A stretch of DNA of 8,105 bases from Lentisphaeria bacterium (GTDB lineage: Bacteria; Verrucomicrobiota; Lentisphaeria; Victivallales; UBA1829). Both the position numbers and the translations under genes were made by a program. The notes beneath the pieces were generated by a model. The model was not told the DNA's origin, did no database searches, and saw nothing but the letters and a program-made list of their open reading frames with translations. This document shows, piece after piece, positions 1 to 6,215 of this stretch. The DNA is taken from positions 1-8,105 of the forward strand of contig JAFYBD010000190.1 in NCBI GenBank assembly GCA_017540385.1, written 5' to 3'. The first letter of the stretch is position 1, and the number at the start of each line of letters is the position of its first letter.

Positions 1-1
1 G

Positions 2-436
2 ATCGCCGCGGGCGAGGTCGACGGCAAGGGCTCGGACGACGCTCTCGTCTGGTTCAAACGGTCCGCCGCCGAGGACTGCCCGGAGGCGCTTTACCGCCTC
101 GGCACGATGAACCTGAACGGCATCGGCATGGACAAGGACCCCGAGCTCGCGGCCGAACTTTTCTCCCGCGGCGCCCAGTTCGACCATCCGAAATCCCAGT
201 ACGAACTCGGGATGCTCTTCCTGAAGAAGGACGGTCCGATCGCGAAGGACGAAAAAGCCGCGTTCTTCTGGTTCAACCGGGCCGCATCCAAAGGCGATTC
301 CGCCGCGCAGCGCCAGCTCGCCGTCTGCTACGAAAACGGCGTGGGCTGCGACACCGACCTGGAAAAGGCGCTGTCTCTGTACCGCGAGGCCGCCCGGAAC
401 GGTGATGTGGAGGCGCGGCGGCGTCTGAACCGGTGA
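2..436 (+). CDS. Sel1-like repeat (TPR-superfamily) protein, 5' end outside window
   Basis: The reading frame is open from the first bases of the window to the TGA at 434-436, giving 144 C-terminal residues of a longer protein. An internal ATG at 107 falls inside a repeat and is unlikely to be the start. Four tandem Sel1-type units of about 36 residues are visible. They share the pattern A..WF.RAA..G...A...LG..Y..G.G...D, for example around WFKRSAAEDCPEALYRLG, ELFSRGAQFDHPKSQYELG, WFNRAASKGDSAAQRQLA and LYREAARNGDVEARRRL. Sel1 repeats are alpha-helical scaffolds for protein-protein contacts, often in signalling or envelope processes. The partner and any N-terminal signal or catalytic domain cannot be seen here. 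The family call is secure but the specific function is unknown. The frame ends 82 bases before trmL on the same strand, so the two may be co-transcribed. Confidence 0.88.
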   Translation: MAAGEVDGKGSDDALVWFKRSAAEDCPEALYRLGTMNLNGIGMDKDPELAAELFSRGAQFDHPKSQYELGMLFLKKDGPIAKDEKAAFFWFNRAASKGDSAAQRQLAVCYENGVGCDTDLEKALSLYREAARNGDVEARRRLNR

Positions 437-468
437 ACCTGCGATCATGAAAATGAACTGAACCAGAA

Positions 469-495
469 AAGCGGTCGGCCGTATTCGGTCCGCTT
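469..495 (+). other. Intergenic hairpin between Sel1 gene and trmL
   Basis: AAGCG (469-473) pairs with CGCTT (491-495), and GGCCG (477-481) pairs with CGGTC (486-490, one G-T pair) around a TATT loop, with a three-base bulge on the left. No T-run follows, so this is not a standard intrinsic terminator. It could be an attenuating or processing structure in a transcript running from the Sel1 gene into trmL, or it could be chance in GC-rich DNA. Confidence 0.3.
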
Positions 496-518
496 CCGCT
501 TTCGGAGAATAGAATAAA

Positions 519-1004
519 ATGCCGTCCGATCCGCTGTTCCACATCGTCCTGCACGCCCCCGAGATCCCTCAGAACACAGGGAACATCGGGCGCATCGCCT
601 GCTGCACGGAATGCCGTCTGCATCTCGTGAAGCTCATCTCGTTTTCGTTCGACGACGCCCACCTGAAGCGCGCGGGCATGGACTACTGGCGGCATGTGGA
701 CTGCGTCATCCACGAGGATTTCGAATCCGTGCTGAAAGCCGCCGCCGGGGCGCCGATGTATTTCTTTTCGACCAAGGCGAAACAGTGCTACTGGGACTGC
801 CCGTTCGAACGCGGCTCCTTCCTCGTCTTCGGCAGCGAAAGCAAGGGACTGCCGCAGTATCTGCATGATGCGTATGCGCCGCAATTCTACACCATTCCCA
901 TGCCGGGAAATTTCAACCGGAGCCTGAATCTGGCGAACTCGACCGCCATCGCGGTGTACGAGGGACTGCGCCGGATCCTGCCGGGTTCGGGGAGACTGTC
1001 ATGA
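519..1004 (+). CDS. trmL: tRNA (cytidine/uridine-34 2'-O-)-methyltransferase TrmL
   Basis: The 161-residue product matches the usual TrmL length (about 155-160) and is a minimal SPOUT (trefoil-knot) methyltransferase. The family uses S-adenosylmethionine to methylate the 2'-OH of the wobble nucleotide 34 in certain tRNA-Leu species, acting as a cytoplasmic homodimer. Visible family motifs are PEIPQNTGNIGR (residues 14-25), RAGMDYW (51-57), the SAM-knot segment FGSESKGLP (104-112) and IPMPGNFNRSLNLANS (126-141), which align well with E. coli TrmL (YibK). The start is supported by GGAG at 504-507, 11 bases upstream of the ATG. The stop overlaps the next start as ATGA. There is no biochemical link to the membrane protein downstream, so they probably share only transcription and translation. 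TrmH-type rRNA methylases are the nearest alternative but are normally longer. Confidence 0.93.
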   Translation: MPSDPLFHIVLHAPEIPQNTGNIGRIACCTECRLHLVKLISFSFDDAHLKRAGMDYWRHVDCVIHEDFESVLKAAAGAPMYFFSTKAKQCYWDCPFERGSFLVFGSESKGLPQYLHDAYAPQFYTIPMPGNFNRSLNLANSTAIAVYEGLRRILPGSGRLS

Positions 1005-2086
1005 ACGAAGAAAAACAGACGCTGGAACAGCAGCAACTTGAATCCGCGTCCGAAACGTCTGTCGCGGAACCGGAAAAAGCGCCGGAGCCGGCTTGGAAAA
1101 AAGCGCTGAAGTTCATCCTGAAGTTCGGCGTTTCCGCCGGCATCCTGACCTACATCGTCTGCACGCGCGACATCAAGTGGCAGGATTTCAGGCTCGTGAA
1201 TCCGTGGTGCATCGCGGCGGCGTTCCTGTGTATCTACCTCCAGCTCACCCTGACCGGCGTCCGCTGGTTCACGCTTCTGCGGACCGCCGGCGTGAATTGC
1301 TCGTTCCGGGAAGCCTTCAGCCTGCAGATGCAGGGGATGTTCTTCTCGCAGTTCCTTCCCGGCGGCTCGGTCGGCGGCGACGTGGTGAAGGCGGGCATCC
1401 TCGCCACGCGGACACCTCCGGGCGGCAAGTTCAACGTGGTGTTTTCGATCTTCGTGGACCGTCTCTGCGGCCTCGGCGCGCTTCTCACGGCCCTGCTCGG
1501 CACCTGCCTGATCTGCCATGCCGAGATCGCGCAGTTCCCCGAGGGGCAGCGCCACGGTCTGCTGCTGATGTGCGCCATCTGCGGGGCGCTGCTGTGCGTG
1601 GTGATCTGCGTCTTCTTCAGCGATCTGCTGTACAAGGTGAAGTTCTTCAAGTTCTTCCTCGACATCGGCGACCGCATCACGAAGGACACGTTCAAACGCG
1701 CCGCGTCCGCCATGGAGCTCTACCGGCGGAGCTGGAAACTGCTCGTCGGCTGGATCGTGGCGACCACGCTCGTGTTTTTCCCCGTGCTCGGCACTCCGGT
1801 CTGGCTGCTGGCGAACGGATTCGACGGCGCGCCCCGCCGCGGATTCCTGCCCTGCCTGATGATCTCGAACGTGAGCCAGACGATCGCGGCGATCCCGGGA
1901 TCGTTCGGGGGCACCGGCACCCGCGACATCGCCTGCGCCGAGATGATGACCGCCATGGGGTTCACCGACACGGAGAGCGGCGTGATCCCGATCCTCGTGA
2001 CGGTCGTGACGCTGCTGGTGGCGCTGTCCTGCGCGGTCTTCTTCATCTTCGACCGGGGCAGACGCCGCAAGGGGCCCGAATCGTGA
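1001..2086 (+). CDS. LPG-synthase-TM / UPF0104 flippase-like membrane protein
   Basis: A 361-residue polytopic inner-membrane protein. The first 35 or so residues are charged and Gln/Glu-rich, probably cytoplasmic. They are followed by about 7-8 hydrophobic segments near 36-54, 68-86, 147-172, 187-205, 247-270, 284-300 and 325-350. Family signatures include GVRWFTLLR (86-94), FLPGGSVGGDVVKA (118-131), VDRLCG (152-157) and IPGSFGGTGTRD (298-309), the pattern of the lysylphosphatidylglycerol synthase TM-region family (PF03706-like). In MprF this domain flips lysyl-PG. Stand-alone members are uncharacterised or implicated in lipid or glycolipid translocation. No aminoacyl-transferase domain is present, so it is not a complete LPG synthase. 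The start is set by GGGGAGA just upstream and by the ATGA overlap with trmL, suggesting translational coupling. The substrate is unknown. Confidence 0.87.
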   Translation: MNEEKQTLEQQQLESASETSVAEPEKAPEPAWKKALKFILKFGVSAGILTYIVCTRDIKWQDFRLVNPWCIAAAFLCIYLQLTLTGVRWFTLLRTAGVNCSFREAFSLQMQGMFFSQFLPGGSVGGDVVKAGILATRTPPGGKFNVVFSIFVDRLCGLGALLTALLGTCLICHAEIAQFPEGQRHGLLLMCAICGALLCVVICVFFSDLLYKVKFFKFFLDIGDRITKDTFKRAASAMELYRRSWKLLVGWIVATTLVFFPVLGTPVWLLANGFDGAPRRGFLPCLMISNVSQTIAAIPGSFGGTGTRDIACAEMMTAMGFTDTESGVIPILVTVVTLLVALSCAVFFIFDRGRRRKGPES

Positions 2087-2093
2087 AACGCAT

Positions 2094-2122
2094 TTGCATT
2101 TCTGCGCAAAGCATGATACATT
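2094..2122 (+). promoter_or_regulatory. Candidate sigma-70-type promoter for phosphatase-glycosyltransferase unit
   Basis: TTGCAT (2094-2099) as -35 and TACATT (2117-2122) as -10 are separated by 17 bases. A TG one base before the -10 (2114-2115) makes it an extended -10. The site lies in the 75-base AT-richer gap after the flippase-like gene, about 40 bases upstream of the phosphatase start. TTTGC (2093-2097) and GCAAA (2106-2110) form a short inverted repeat overlapping the -35, a possible but unproven operator. The matches are moderate (3/6 and 4/6), so the call rests mainly on spacing, the extended -10 and position. Confidence 0.5.
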
Positions 2123-2161
2123 AGTACGGAAAAAAACCTCGCACCGAACGGACGGAACAAG

Positions 2162-2986
2162 ATGTCGACACGCAATCAGGACGGAACCATGCTGGACTCC
2201 CCATCCAGGACGCAGGTCATCGACCTCTTCCCTGTGACCACCTCGAGCATCGCGGCGGATTCCCACCCCGGATTCCAGCGTTCCGGCAACGAGGACAGTT
2301 TCGGCTACAGCGTGGATGCGGACAGCGCGTGCTCGCTGATGTTCGTGGCCGACGGTATCGGCGGCAACAGCGGCGGCGACCTGGCGAGCCAGTTCACGAC
2401 CCGCGGCCTGCTGTCCCAGTGGCGGAGGTTCGTGGCCGGGCGCGTGCCCGCGGCCGACGAAGTCGCCTCGTTCTTCCGCGAAGCGCTGGAGAACGTCAAC
2501 CGGACGCTTCATCAGATCAATGCCGACCAGGGGACGCTGAGGTCTCCGATGGGCACGACCGTCGCGGCCCTCGCGCTGCTCCGCGACCAGATCGTCGTGG
2601 CCCACGCAGGCGACAGCCGCGCGTACCGGTTCCGGGACGGAGGGATCGAATGTCTCACTGAGGACCATTCGCTCGTGCAGAAATGGATTTCCGACGGCAC
2701 GATCACCCCGGAGGACGCGAAGAACCACCCCATGTCGCACGTGATCTACAAATCCATCGGCCCCCAGTCGCGCCTCGACCCCGAGATCCGCATCCTCGAC
2801 CGTAAACACGGCGACAAGTTCATCGTGTGTTCCGACGGGCTCATGTGCCATCTGGAGGACGAGGAGATCCTCGCGGTGATGCTGCGGGTCTCTTCCGCGG
2901 AGGAGGCCGTCCGCCAGCTCATAGCGACCGCCCTCAAACGCGGAGGCCATGACAATGTCACCGTGGTCTGCTCCTACCAGGCGTAA
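2162..2986 (+). CDS. PP2C-family (PPM) serine/threonine protein phosphatase
   Basis: This 274-residue cytoplasmic PPM phosphatase removes phosphate from Ser/Thr using two Mn/Mg ions held by aspartates. Motifs appear in canonical order: SHPGFQRSGNEDS (34-46), VADGIGGNSGGDLAS (62-76), MGTTVAAL (130-137), VAHAGDSRAYRFRDG (146-160), LTEDHS (165-170), CSDGLMCHL (223-231) and GGHDNVTVV (261-269). Expected metal ligands D64, D225 and D264 are all present, so it should be active. The length fits bacterial PrpC/Stp-type enzymes without extra domains. Two starts are plausible: ATG 2162, and ATG 2189, which has a better Shine-Dalgarno (AGGA at 2178-2181) and would give 265 residues. Both leave the catalytic domain whole. 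No Ser/Thr kinase partner lies in the window. The 3' end overlaps the glycosyltransferase gene, suggesting coupled expression. Confidence 0.93.
   Translation: MSTRNQDGTMLDSPSRTQVIDLFPVTTSSIAADSHPGFQRSGNEDSFGYSVDADSACSLMFVADGIGGNSGGDLASQFTTRGLLSQWRRFVAGRVPAADEVASFFREALENVNRTLHQINADQGTLRSPMGTTVAALALLRDQIVVAHAGDSRAYRFRDGGIECLTEDHSLVQKWISDGTITPEDAKNHPMSHVIYKSIGPQSRLDPEIRILDRKHGDKFIVCSDGLMCHLEDEEILAVMLRVSSAEEAVRQLIATALKRGGHDNVTVVCSYQA
2942..2946 (+). promoter_or_regulatory. Ribosome binding site (GGAGG) deciding the glycosyltransferase start
   Basis: GGAGG lies inside the phosphatase codons for its final GGHDN motif. It is 2 bases from the ATG at 2949 (too close) but 8 bases from the in-frame ATG at 2955, which is the ideal distance. 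The start at 2955 is therefore preferred. Confidence 0.65.
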
Positions 2987-4982
2987 TCTCTGCCGGAAGT
3001 ATCTGCCGTTCGCGGCGATCCTGATCGCCGGGCTCGTGCTGCGGATCATGCACCTGATGGAATTCCGCGCGCTCCCCGTGTTCGACCATGTGACCGGGGC
3101 CGACGTTTCCGAATACTGGAACCGGGCGCTGGCGTACGCAGCCGGCACAGGTACCCTCGGGCCCGACATTCACGGCCCGCTGTACCCGCTCTTCCTGGCC
3201 GGGCTGATCCGCCTGACCGGGGGCGGGATGTTCGCGATCCGGCTCATCCAGGCCGTCGTCTCCATGCTGTCCGTCGTGCCGTTCCGGCTGATCCTGCGCC
3301 GGTACTTCGCGAACCGCCGCGACCGGATGCGGTTCCTGCCGGACGTCTTCGCGGCGGTGTACGTCTGCTATCCGCCGCTGGTCGCCATGCAGTGCGAATT
3401 CTTCGCGGAAACGCTGCTGCTGCCGCTCCTGTCTGCGGCCGCGTGGTTTTACGCGGGGCGTCCCCGCACGGCGCGTTCCCTGGCCATCTGCGGCATCTTC
3501 TGCGGGCTCGCCGTTTCGACGCATCCCCTGAGCATCTTTTTCCCGGTTCTGCTGATCCTCTCCGAACTCTTCCGCGGGCGCGCCCGTCTCCGCCGTTCCT
3601 CCGCGCTCGGTCTCGGATGCCTGCTCGGCGTGTTCGTCTGCGTCCTGCCGATGAGCGTCGCGTCCGGGCGGTTCGTCCCGATCCAGGGCGGGGGTGCGTT
3701 CAATTTCTGGCTCGGCAACTCCGCGTACGCCGACGGCACCTGCCGGATCCCGCCGGGGCGCGAATGGGACGAAATCCACCTGAAACCCGCTCAGGCGGGC
3801 GAATCCGACACGGCGTATTTCCTGCGCGATACGGCGGCCAGCTGGCGCAATCCTCCCCCGGACGCGCTCTCTCCTGCGGCGCTCCTGTGGCGCAAGCTCG
3901 TCCTGCCGGTCTCGTACCGCGAGCTCACCACCTGGTCGGACGTCTCCATCCTGGGCCGGACGCGCTTTCAAAGGCTCGGCCGCTCCTGTTTCTTCGGGAT
4001 CCTGGCGGCGGCTTCGATCGCGGCCGTGATCCTCTTCGGACGCGAACGCCTGTTCCGGGGGCGCATGCGCGTGTTCCTGCTGCTGTTCGCGGCGGTGTGG
4101 CTGGGACAGACGGTGTTCGTCTCGGCGGGGCGTTACCGCATCCCGATGATCCCCGCCGTCTGCGCGCTGGCGGCGTATCTGGCGTTGTACCGCGCCGTGC
4201 TCTATACCTGGCGCACGCTGGCGGTCCAGCTCGCCGCGGTGGCCGTCGGCGCATCGATCGTGTTCGGCTCCTCGCGGTTCGATTTTCTCCGGACGGACTG
4301 GTTGGAACACCTGATGGCGCGGAGTTATCTGGCCGAAGCCTACGCGCTCGCGGGCGACCCCTCGCAGACCCCGGCCCTCCTGCCGGGGTCCCCGCGCCAT
4401 GTGCCGCGTTCGGTCGCGGGGCGTTTCTTCTCGCTCCGCATGGACTCCGCGATCGACCGGAAGGCGTTCGACGAGGCGGAATCGCTCCTGAAAGAGGCGG
4501 CGTCCGGCGACCTCGTCCAGCCGACCGTGTACGAAGCCGCGGCGGGGCGTTTCTGTGCCGAGACCGGCGACATTGAGGGGGCGGAGACGCATTATCGGGC
4601 CGCGCTGGAGACGGCGGACGGCGAATTCGCCGCGACGATCGCGTACAATTACGGCGTGCTGAAAATGGGCGCGAACGACGCCGAGGGCGCGCTGGAACTC
4701 TTTATGCGGAGTGCGGAGCTGAATCCGGCGTTCGCCTCCGCCTGGACCAATGCGGGCGTCTGCCTGATGTCGCTGGACCGTTACCCGCAGGCTGCGGAAG
4801 CTTTCCGCAAGGCGTTGTCGCTCGACCCGGGCGACCCGGTGAAGCTCGTGAACCTCGCCGCCGCGACGGCGTTCGCAGGCCGCCGGGACGAAGCCGTGTC
4901 GCTGCTGAAGCCGCTGATCGAGAGCGGCCGGGCGGATTCCGAGGCGCGTTCGCTGTGGGAGTATCTGACGAAGCGTCTCTGA
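2955..4982 (+). CDS. GT-C (ArnT/PMT-like, GT39-type) membrane glycosyltransferase with C-terminal TPR domain
   Basis: The 675-residue protein has two parts. Residues 1-440 hold about 11-12 hydrophobic helices, starting near 15-33. They include a first-loop region with acidic residues (D44, D50, E53 in VFDHVTGADVSEYW), then GPLYPLFLAGL (74-84) and, late in the membrane part, GRYRIPMIP (392-400). This is the usual GT-C layout of enzymes that move a sugar from a polyprenyl-phosphate donor to an acceptor on the outer face of the cytoplasmic membrane. Residues from about 525 to 660 form roughly four TPR units, the clearest around SAWTNAGVCLMSLDRYPQAA and EAFRKALSLDPGD (595-627). By topology the TPRs could face either side. 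The donor and acceptor (protein, lipid or glycan) cannot be read from sequence. The gene overlaps the phosphatase by 32 bases. ATG 2949 is an alternative start giving two more residues. Confidence 0.85.
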   Translation: MSPWSAPTRRNLCRKYLPFAAILIAGLVLRIMHLMEFRALPVFDHVTGADVSEYWNRALAYAAGTGTLGPDIHGPLYPLFLAGLIRLTGGGMFAIRLIQAVVSMLSVVPFRLILRRYFANRRDRMRFLPDVFAAVYVCYPPLVAMQCEFFAETLLLPLLSAAAWFYAGRPRTARSLAICGIFCGLAVSTHPLSIFFPVLLILSELFRGRARLRRSSALGLGCLLGVFVCVLPMSVASGRFVPIQGGGAFNFWLGNSAYADGTCRIPPGREWDEIHLKPAQAGESDTAYFLRDTAASWRNPPPDALSPAALLWRKLVLPVSYRELTTWSDVSILGRTRFQRLGRSCFFGILAAASIAAVILFGRERLFRGRMRVFLLLFAAVWLGQTVFVSAGRYRIPMIPAVCALAAYLALYRAVLYTWRTLAVQLAAVAVGASIVFGSSRFDFLRTDWLEHLMARSYLAEAYALAGDPSQTPALLPGSPRHVPRSVAGRFFSLRMDSAIDRKAFDEAESLLKEAASGDLVQPTVYEAAAGRFCAETGDIEGAETHYRAALETADGEFAATIAYNYGVLKMGANDAEGALELFMRSAELNPAFASAWTNAGVCLMSLDRYPQAAEAFRKALSLDPGDPVKLVNLAAATAFAGRRDEAVSLLKPLIESGRADSEARSLWEYLTKRL

Positions 4983-4988
4983 CGCCGC

Positions 4989-6119
4989 TCAGGGAACCTC
5001 GATGTCCTTCGGCATGTTGCAGAAATTCTCCATGCCGGTCTCGGTGATGAGCACCAGGTCCTCGATGCGGACCCCGCCGATGTCGTGGTAGTAGAGCCCG
5101 GGCTCGACCGTGATGACGTTGCCCGGCTGGAGCAGTTCGAAATTCCGCGCGGAGAACCGCGGCTGTTCGTGGATTTCCAGCCCCACGCTGTGCCCGAGCC
5201 CGTGGAAATACCCGCACGGGTACCCCTCGTCGTCGACGCCCGTCTTGAACCCGGCTTCGGCGAGCGTCTTGATGCAGAAATCCTGCATGAGACTGCACGG
5301 GATGCCCGGTTTCAGCTGCGCCTCCACCGCCTCGTTCACATACCGCACCGCCTTGTACATCTCGAAGAGGCGTTTGCTCGCCTTGCCCTTCACGAACGTC
5401 CGCGTCATGTCGCCCCAGTAGCCGTTCACGTCGCTGCGGGGGAAGATGTCGGAGACGAGCGGGGCGCCGGCCTTGACCGGGCCGCTGCCGATGCAGTGGG
5501 GCAGGGCGGAATCCGGTCCGCAGGCGATGATGGCGCCGACGGAGGAATAGGATTTGCGTTTGAACTCGGCCTCGACCTCGGACCGGATGAATTCGCACGT
5601 CAGGACCTTGCCGTGCCACTCCAGGAACCCCTGCGAATTGACGGTCGATTCGGCGATGAAGTCGCGCACCTGGAGCTGGGCTTCCTGCGTCACGGCCTCG
5701 GCGGCGCGGAGCTTCTCGATCTCGTCGGGGCGCTTGATGGCACGTTCGGGGAAGAACGACCCGTCGGATATTTCCACCGACACTCCGGCGGCGTGGAGCT
5801 TCTTCGCGTAGATGAGCGGGAAGCGTTCCGGCACCTGCCAGTGCGTCACGCCGTAGACCCGGCTGATGGCAGCCACGAGACAGCGTTTGCAGTCAGTCGG
5901 CGCTTTCCGCAGGACCTCGGCCGAGTCGACCACGTTGATCCCCGGCCTGACCTCCTGCCGCGCCCGCGCGAGCTCCAGGACGGAGACGAAGACGTATTTC
6001 TCGCCGCCGATCTCCGCATAGATGTATTCATCCGGCGCGAAAAAGCCGGACCCGTAGACGATGTCGGCGGACTCCGTGGCAGTGGCGGCGATCAGGCGGC
6101 CGGTCGTGTTTTTTTCCAT
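4989..6119 (-). CDS. M24-family metallopeptidase (Xaa-Pro peptidase / creatinase-fold)
   Basis: This 376-residue cytoplasmic protein has no signal peptide. It consists of a creatinase-like N-terminal domain (about 1-130) followed by a pita-bread catalytic domain. The five expected dinuclear metal ligands are visible: D224 (VSDIFPRSD), D237 (GYWGDMTRTF), H310 (HGLGHSVGLEIHEQP), E339 (TVEPGLYY) and E353 (GGVRIEDLVL). The family hydrolyses Xaa-Pro bonds (aminopeptidase P or prolidase), but some members have other substrates, so specificity is left open. D224 and D237 are 13 residues apart, where E. coli PepP has 11. The DIFPRS form is, from memory, a recurrent subgroup variant. The start is supported by AGGAG on the minus strand (6130-6134), 10 bases before the ATG. 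It is divergent from plsY-gpsA and convergent with the glycosyltransferase. Confidence 0.9.
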   Translation of the reverse strand: MEKNTTGRLIAATATESADIVYGSGFFAPDEYIYAEIGGEKYVFVSVLELARARQEVRPGINVVDSAEVLRKAPTDCKRCLVAAISRVYGVTHWQVPERFPLIYAKKLHAAGVSVEISDGSFFPERAIKRPDEIEKLRAAEAVTQEAQLQVRDFIAESTVNSQGFLEWHGKVLTCEFIRSEVEAEFKRKSYSSVGAIIACGPDSALPHCIGSGPVKAGAPLVSDIFPRSDVNGYWGDMTRTFVKGKASKRLFEMYKAVRYVNEAVEAQLKPGIPCSLMQDFCIKTLAEAGFKTGVDDEGYPCGYFHGLGHSVGLEIHEQPRFSARNFELLQPGNVITVEPGLYYHDIGGVRIEDLVLITETGMENFCNMPKDIEVP

Positions 6120-6137
6120 AATAACAGCGCTCCTCGC

Positions 6138-6177
6138 TTGAAATGGGGGAAAATGAAGTTAAATTGTATGATACACT
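6138..6177 (+). promoter_or_regulatory. Candidate promoter region for plsY-gpsA
   Basis: Two overlapping readings are possible. TTGAAA (6138-6143, 5/6) and TAAATT (6160-6165, 4/6) have a 16-base spacer. Alternatively, an extended -10 TGA-TACACT (6169-6177), like the one before the phosphatase gene, lacks a good -35. Either places the transcription start near 6172-6184, downstream of the in-frame ATGs at 6153 and 6168, and so supports ATG 6216 as the real start. Confidence 0.42.
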
Positions 6178-6181
6178 TTAA
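6159..6181. promoter_or_regulatory. 23-base near-perfect palindrome, probable operator
   Basis: The left arm TTAAATTGTAT (6159-6169) and right arm ATACACTTTAA (6171-6181) are inverted around a central G at 6170, with 10 of 11 positions complementary. The core TGTATGATACA is perfect. It overlaps the likely -10 of plsY-gpsA and adjoins the -10 of the divergent peptidase gene, a classic place for a dimeric repressor. The cognate regulator is not in the window and cannot be named. Confidence 0.55.
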
Positions 6182-6207
6182 TATACCACAGACGGCAAAA
6201 AAAGCAA
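6180..6207 (-). promoter_or_regulatory. Candidate promoter for the M24 peptidase gene
   Basis: On the minus strand, TTGCTT (plus coordinates 6202-6207) and TATATT (6180-6185, 5/6 match to the -10 consensus) are separated by 16 bases, about 60 bases upstream of the peptidase ATG. The region is markedly more AT-rich than its surroundings. The palindrome at 6159-6181 would lie around the predicted transcription start. Confidence 0.5.
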
Positions 6208-6215
6208 AACTCTTT

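Noticed and set aside
510..515. TAGAAT before trmL as a -10 box
   Set aside because: It is only four bases from the start codon and has no -35 at the right distance. It is part of the A-rich leader after the Shine-Dalgarno.
2087..2161. Terminator after the flippase-like gene
   Set aside because: The only inverted repeat (2093-2110) is short and is not followed by a T-run. The A-run at 2130-2136 is on the wrong side for a plus-strand terminator, and the region reads better as a promoter.
887..3169. A 760-codon open frame on the minus strand across trmL, the flippase-like gene and the phosphatase
   Set aside because: It is antisense to three genes with clear family motifs. Its translation is rich in Arg, His, Glu and Asp without any recognisable domain, typical of a stop-poor antisense frame in GC-rich DNA.
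2958..4592. A 544-codon minus-strand open frame opposite the glycosyltransferase
   Set aside because: Low-complexity Arg/Glu/Gln/Pro-rich translation with no domain. The opposite strand has a convincing membrane protein with TPRs.
6153..6170. Alternative starts of plsY-gpsA at ATG 6153 and ATG 6168
   Set aside because: They overlap the candidate -10 and the palindrome. The added residues are not PlsY-like, and the GGGGGA before 6153 is only about 3 bases away. Not fully excluded without transcript data.
5085..6215. In-frame extension of plsY-gpsA upstream, which would give a 960-residue protein
   Set aside because: The extra 377 codons are antisense to the M24 peptidase with all its metal ligands and run through the promoter and palindrome. 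The sequence before residue 1 of PlsY matches no domain.
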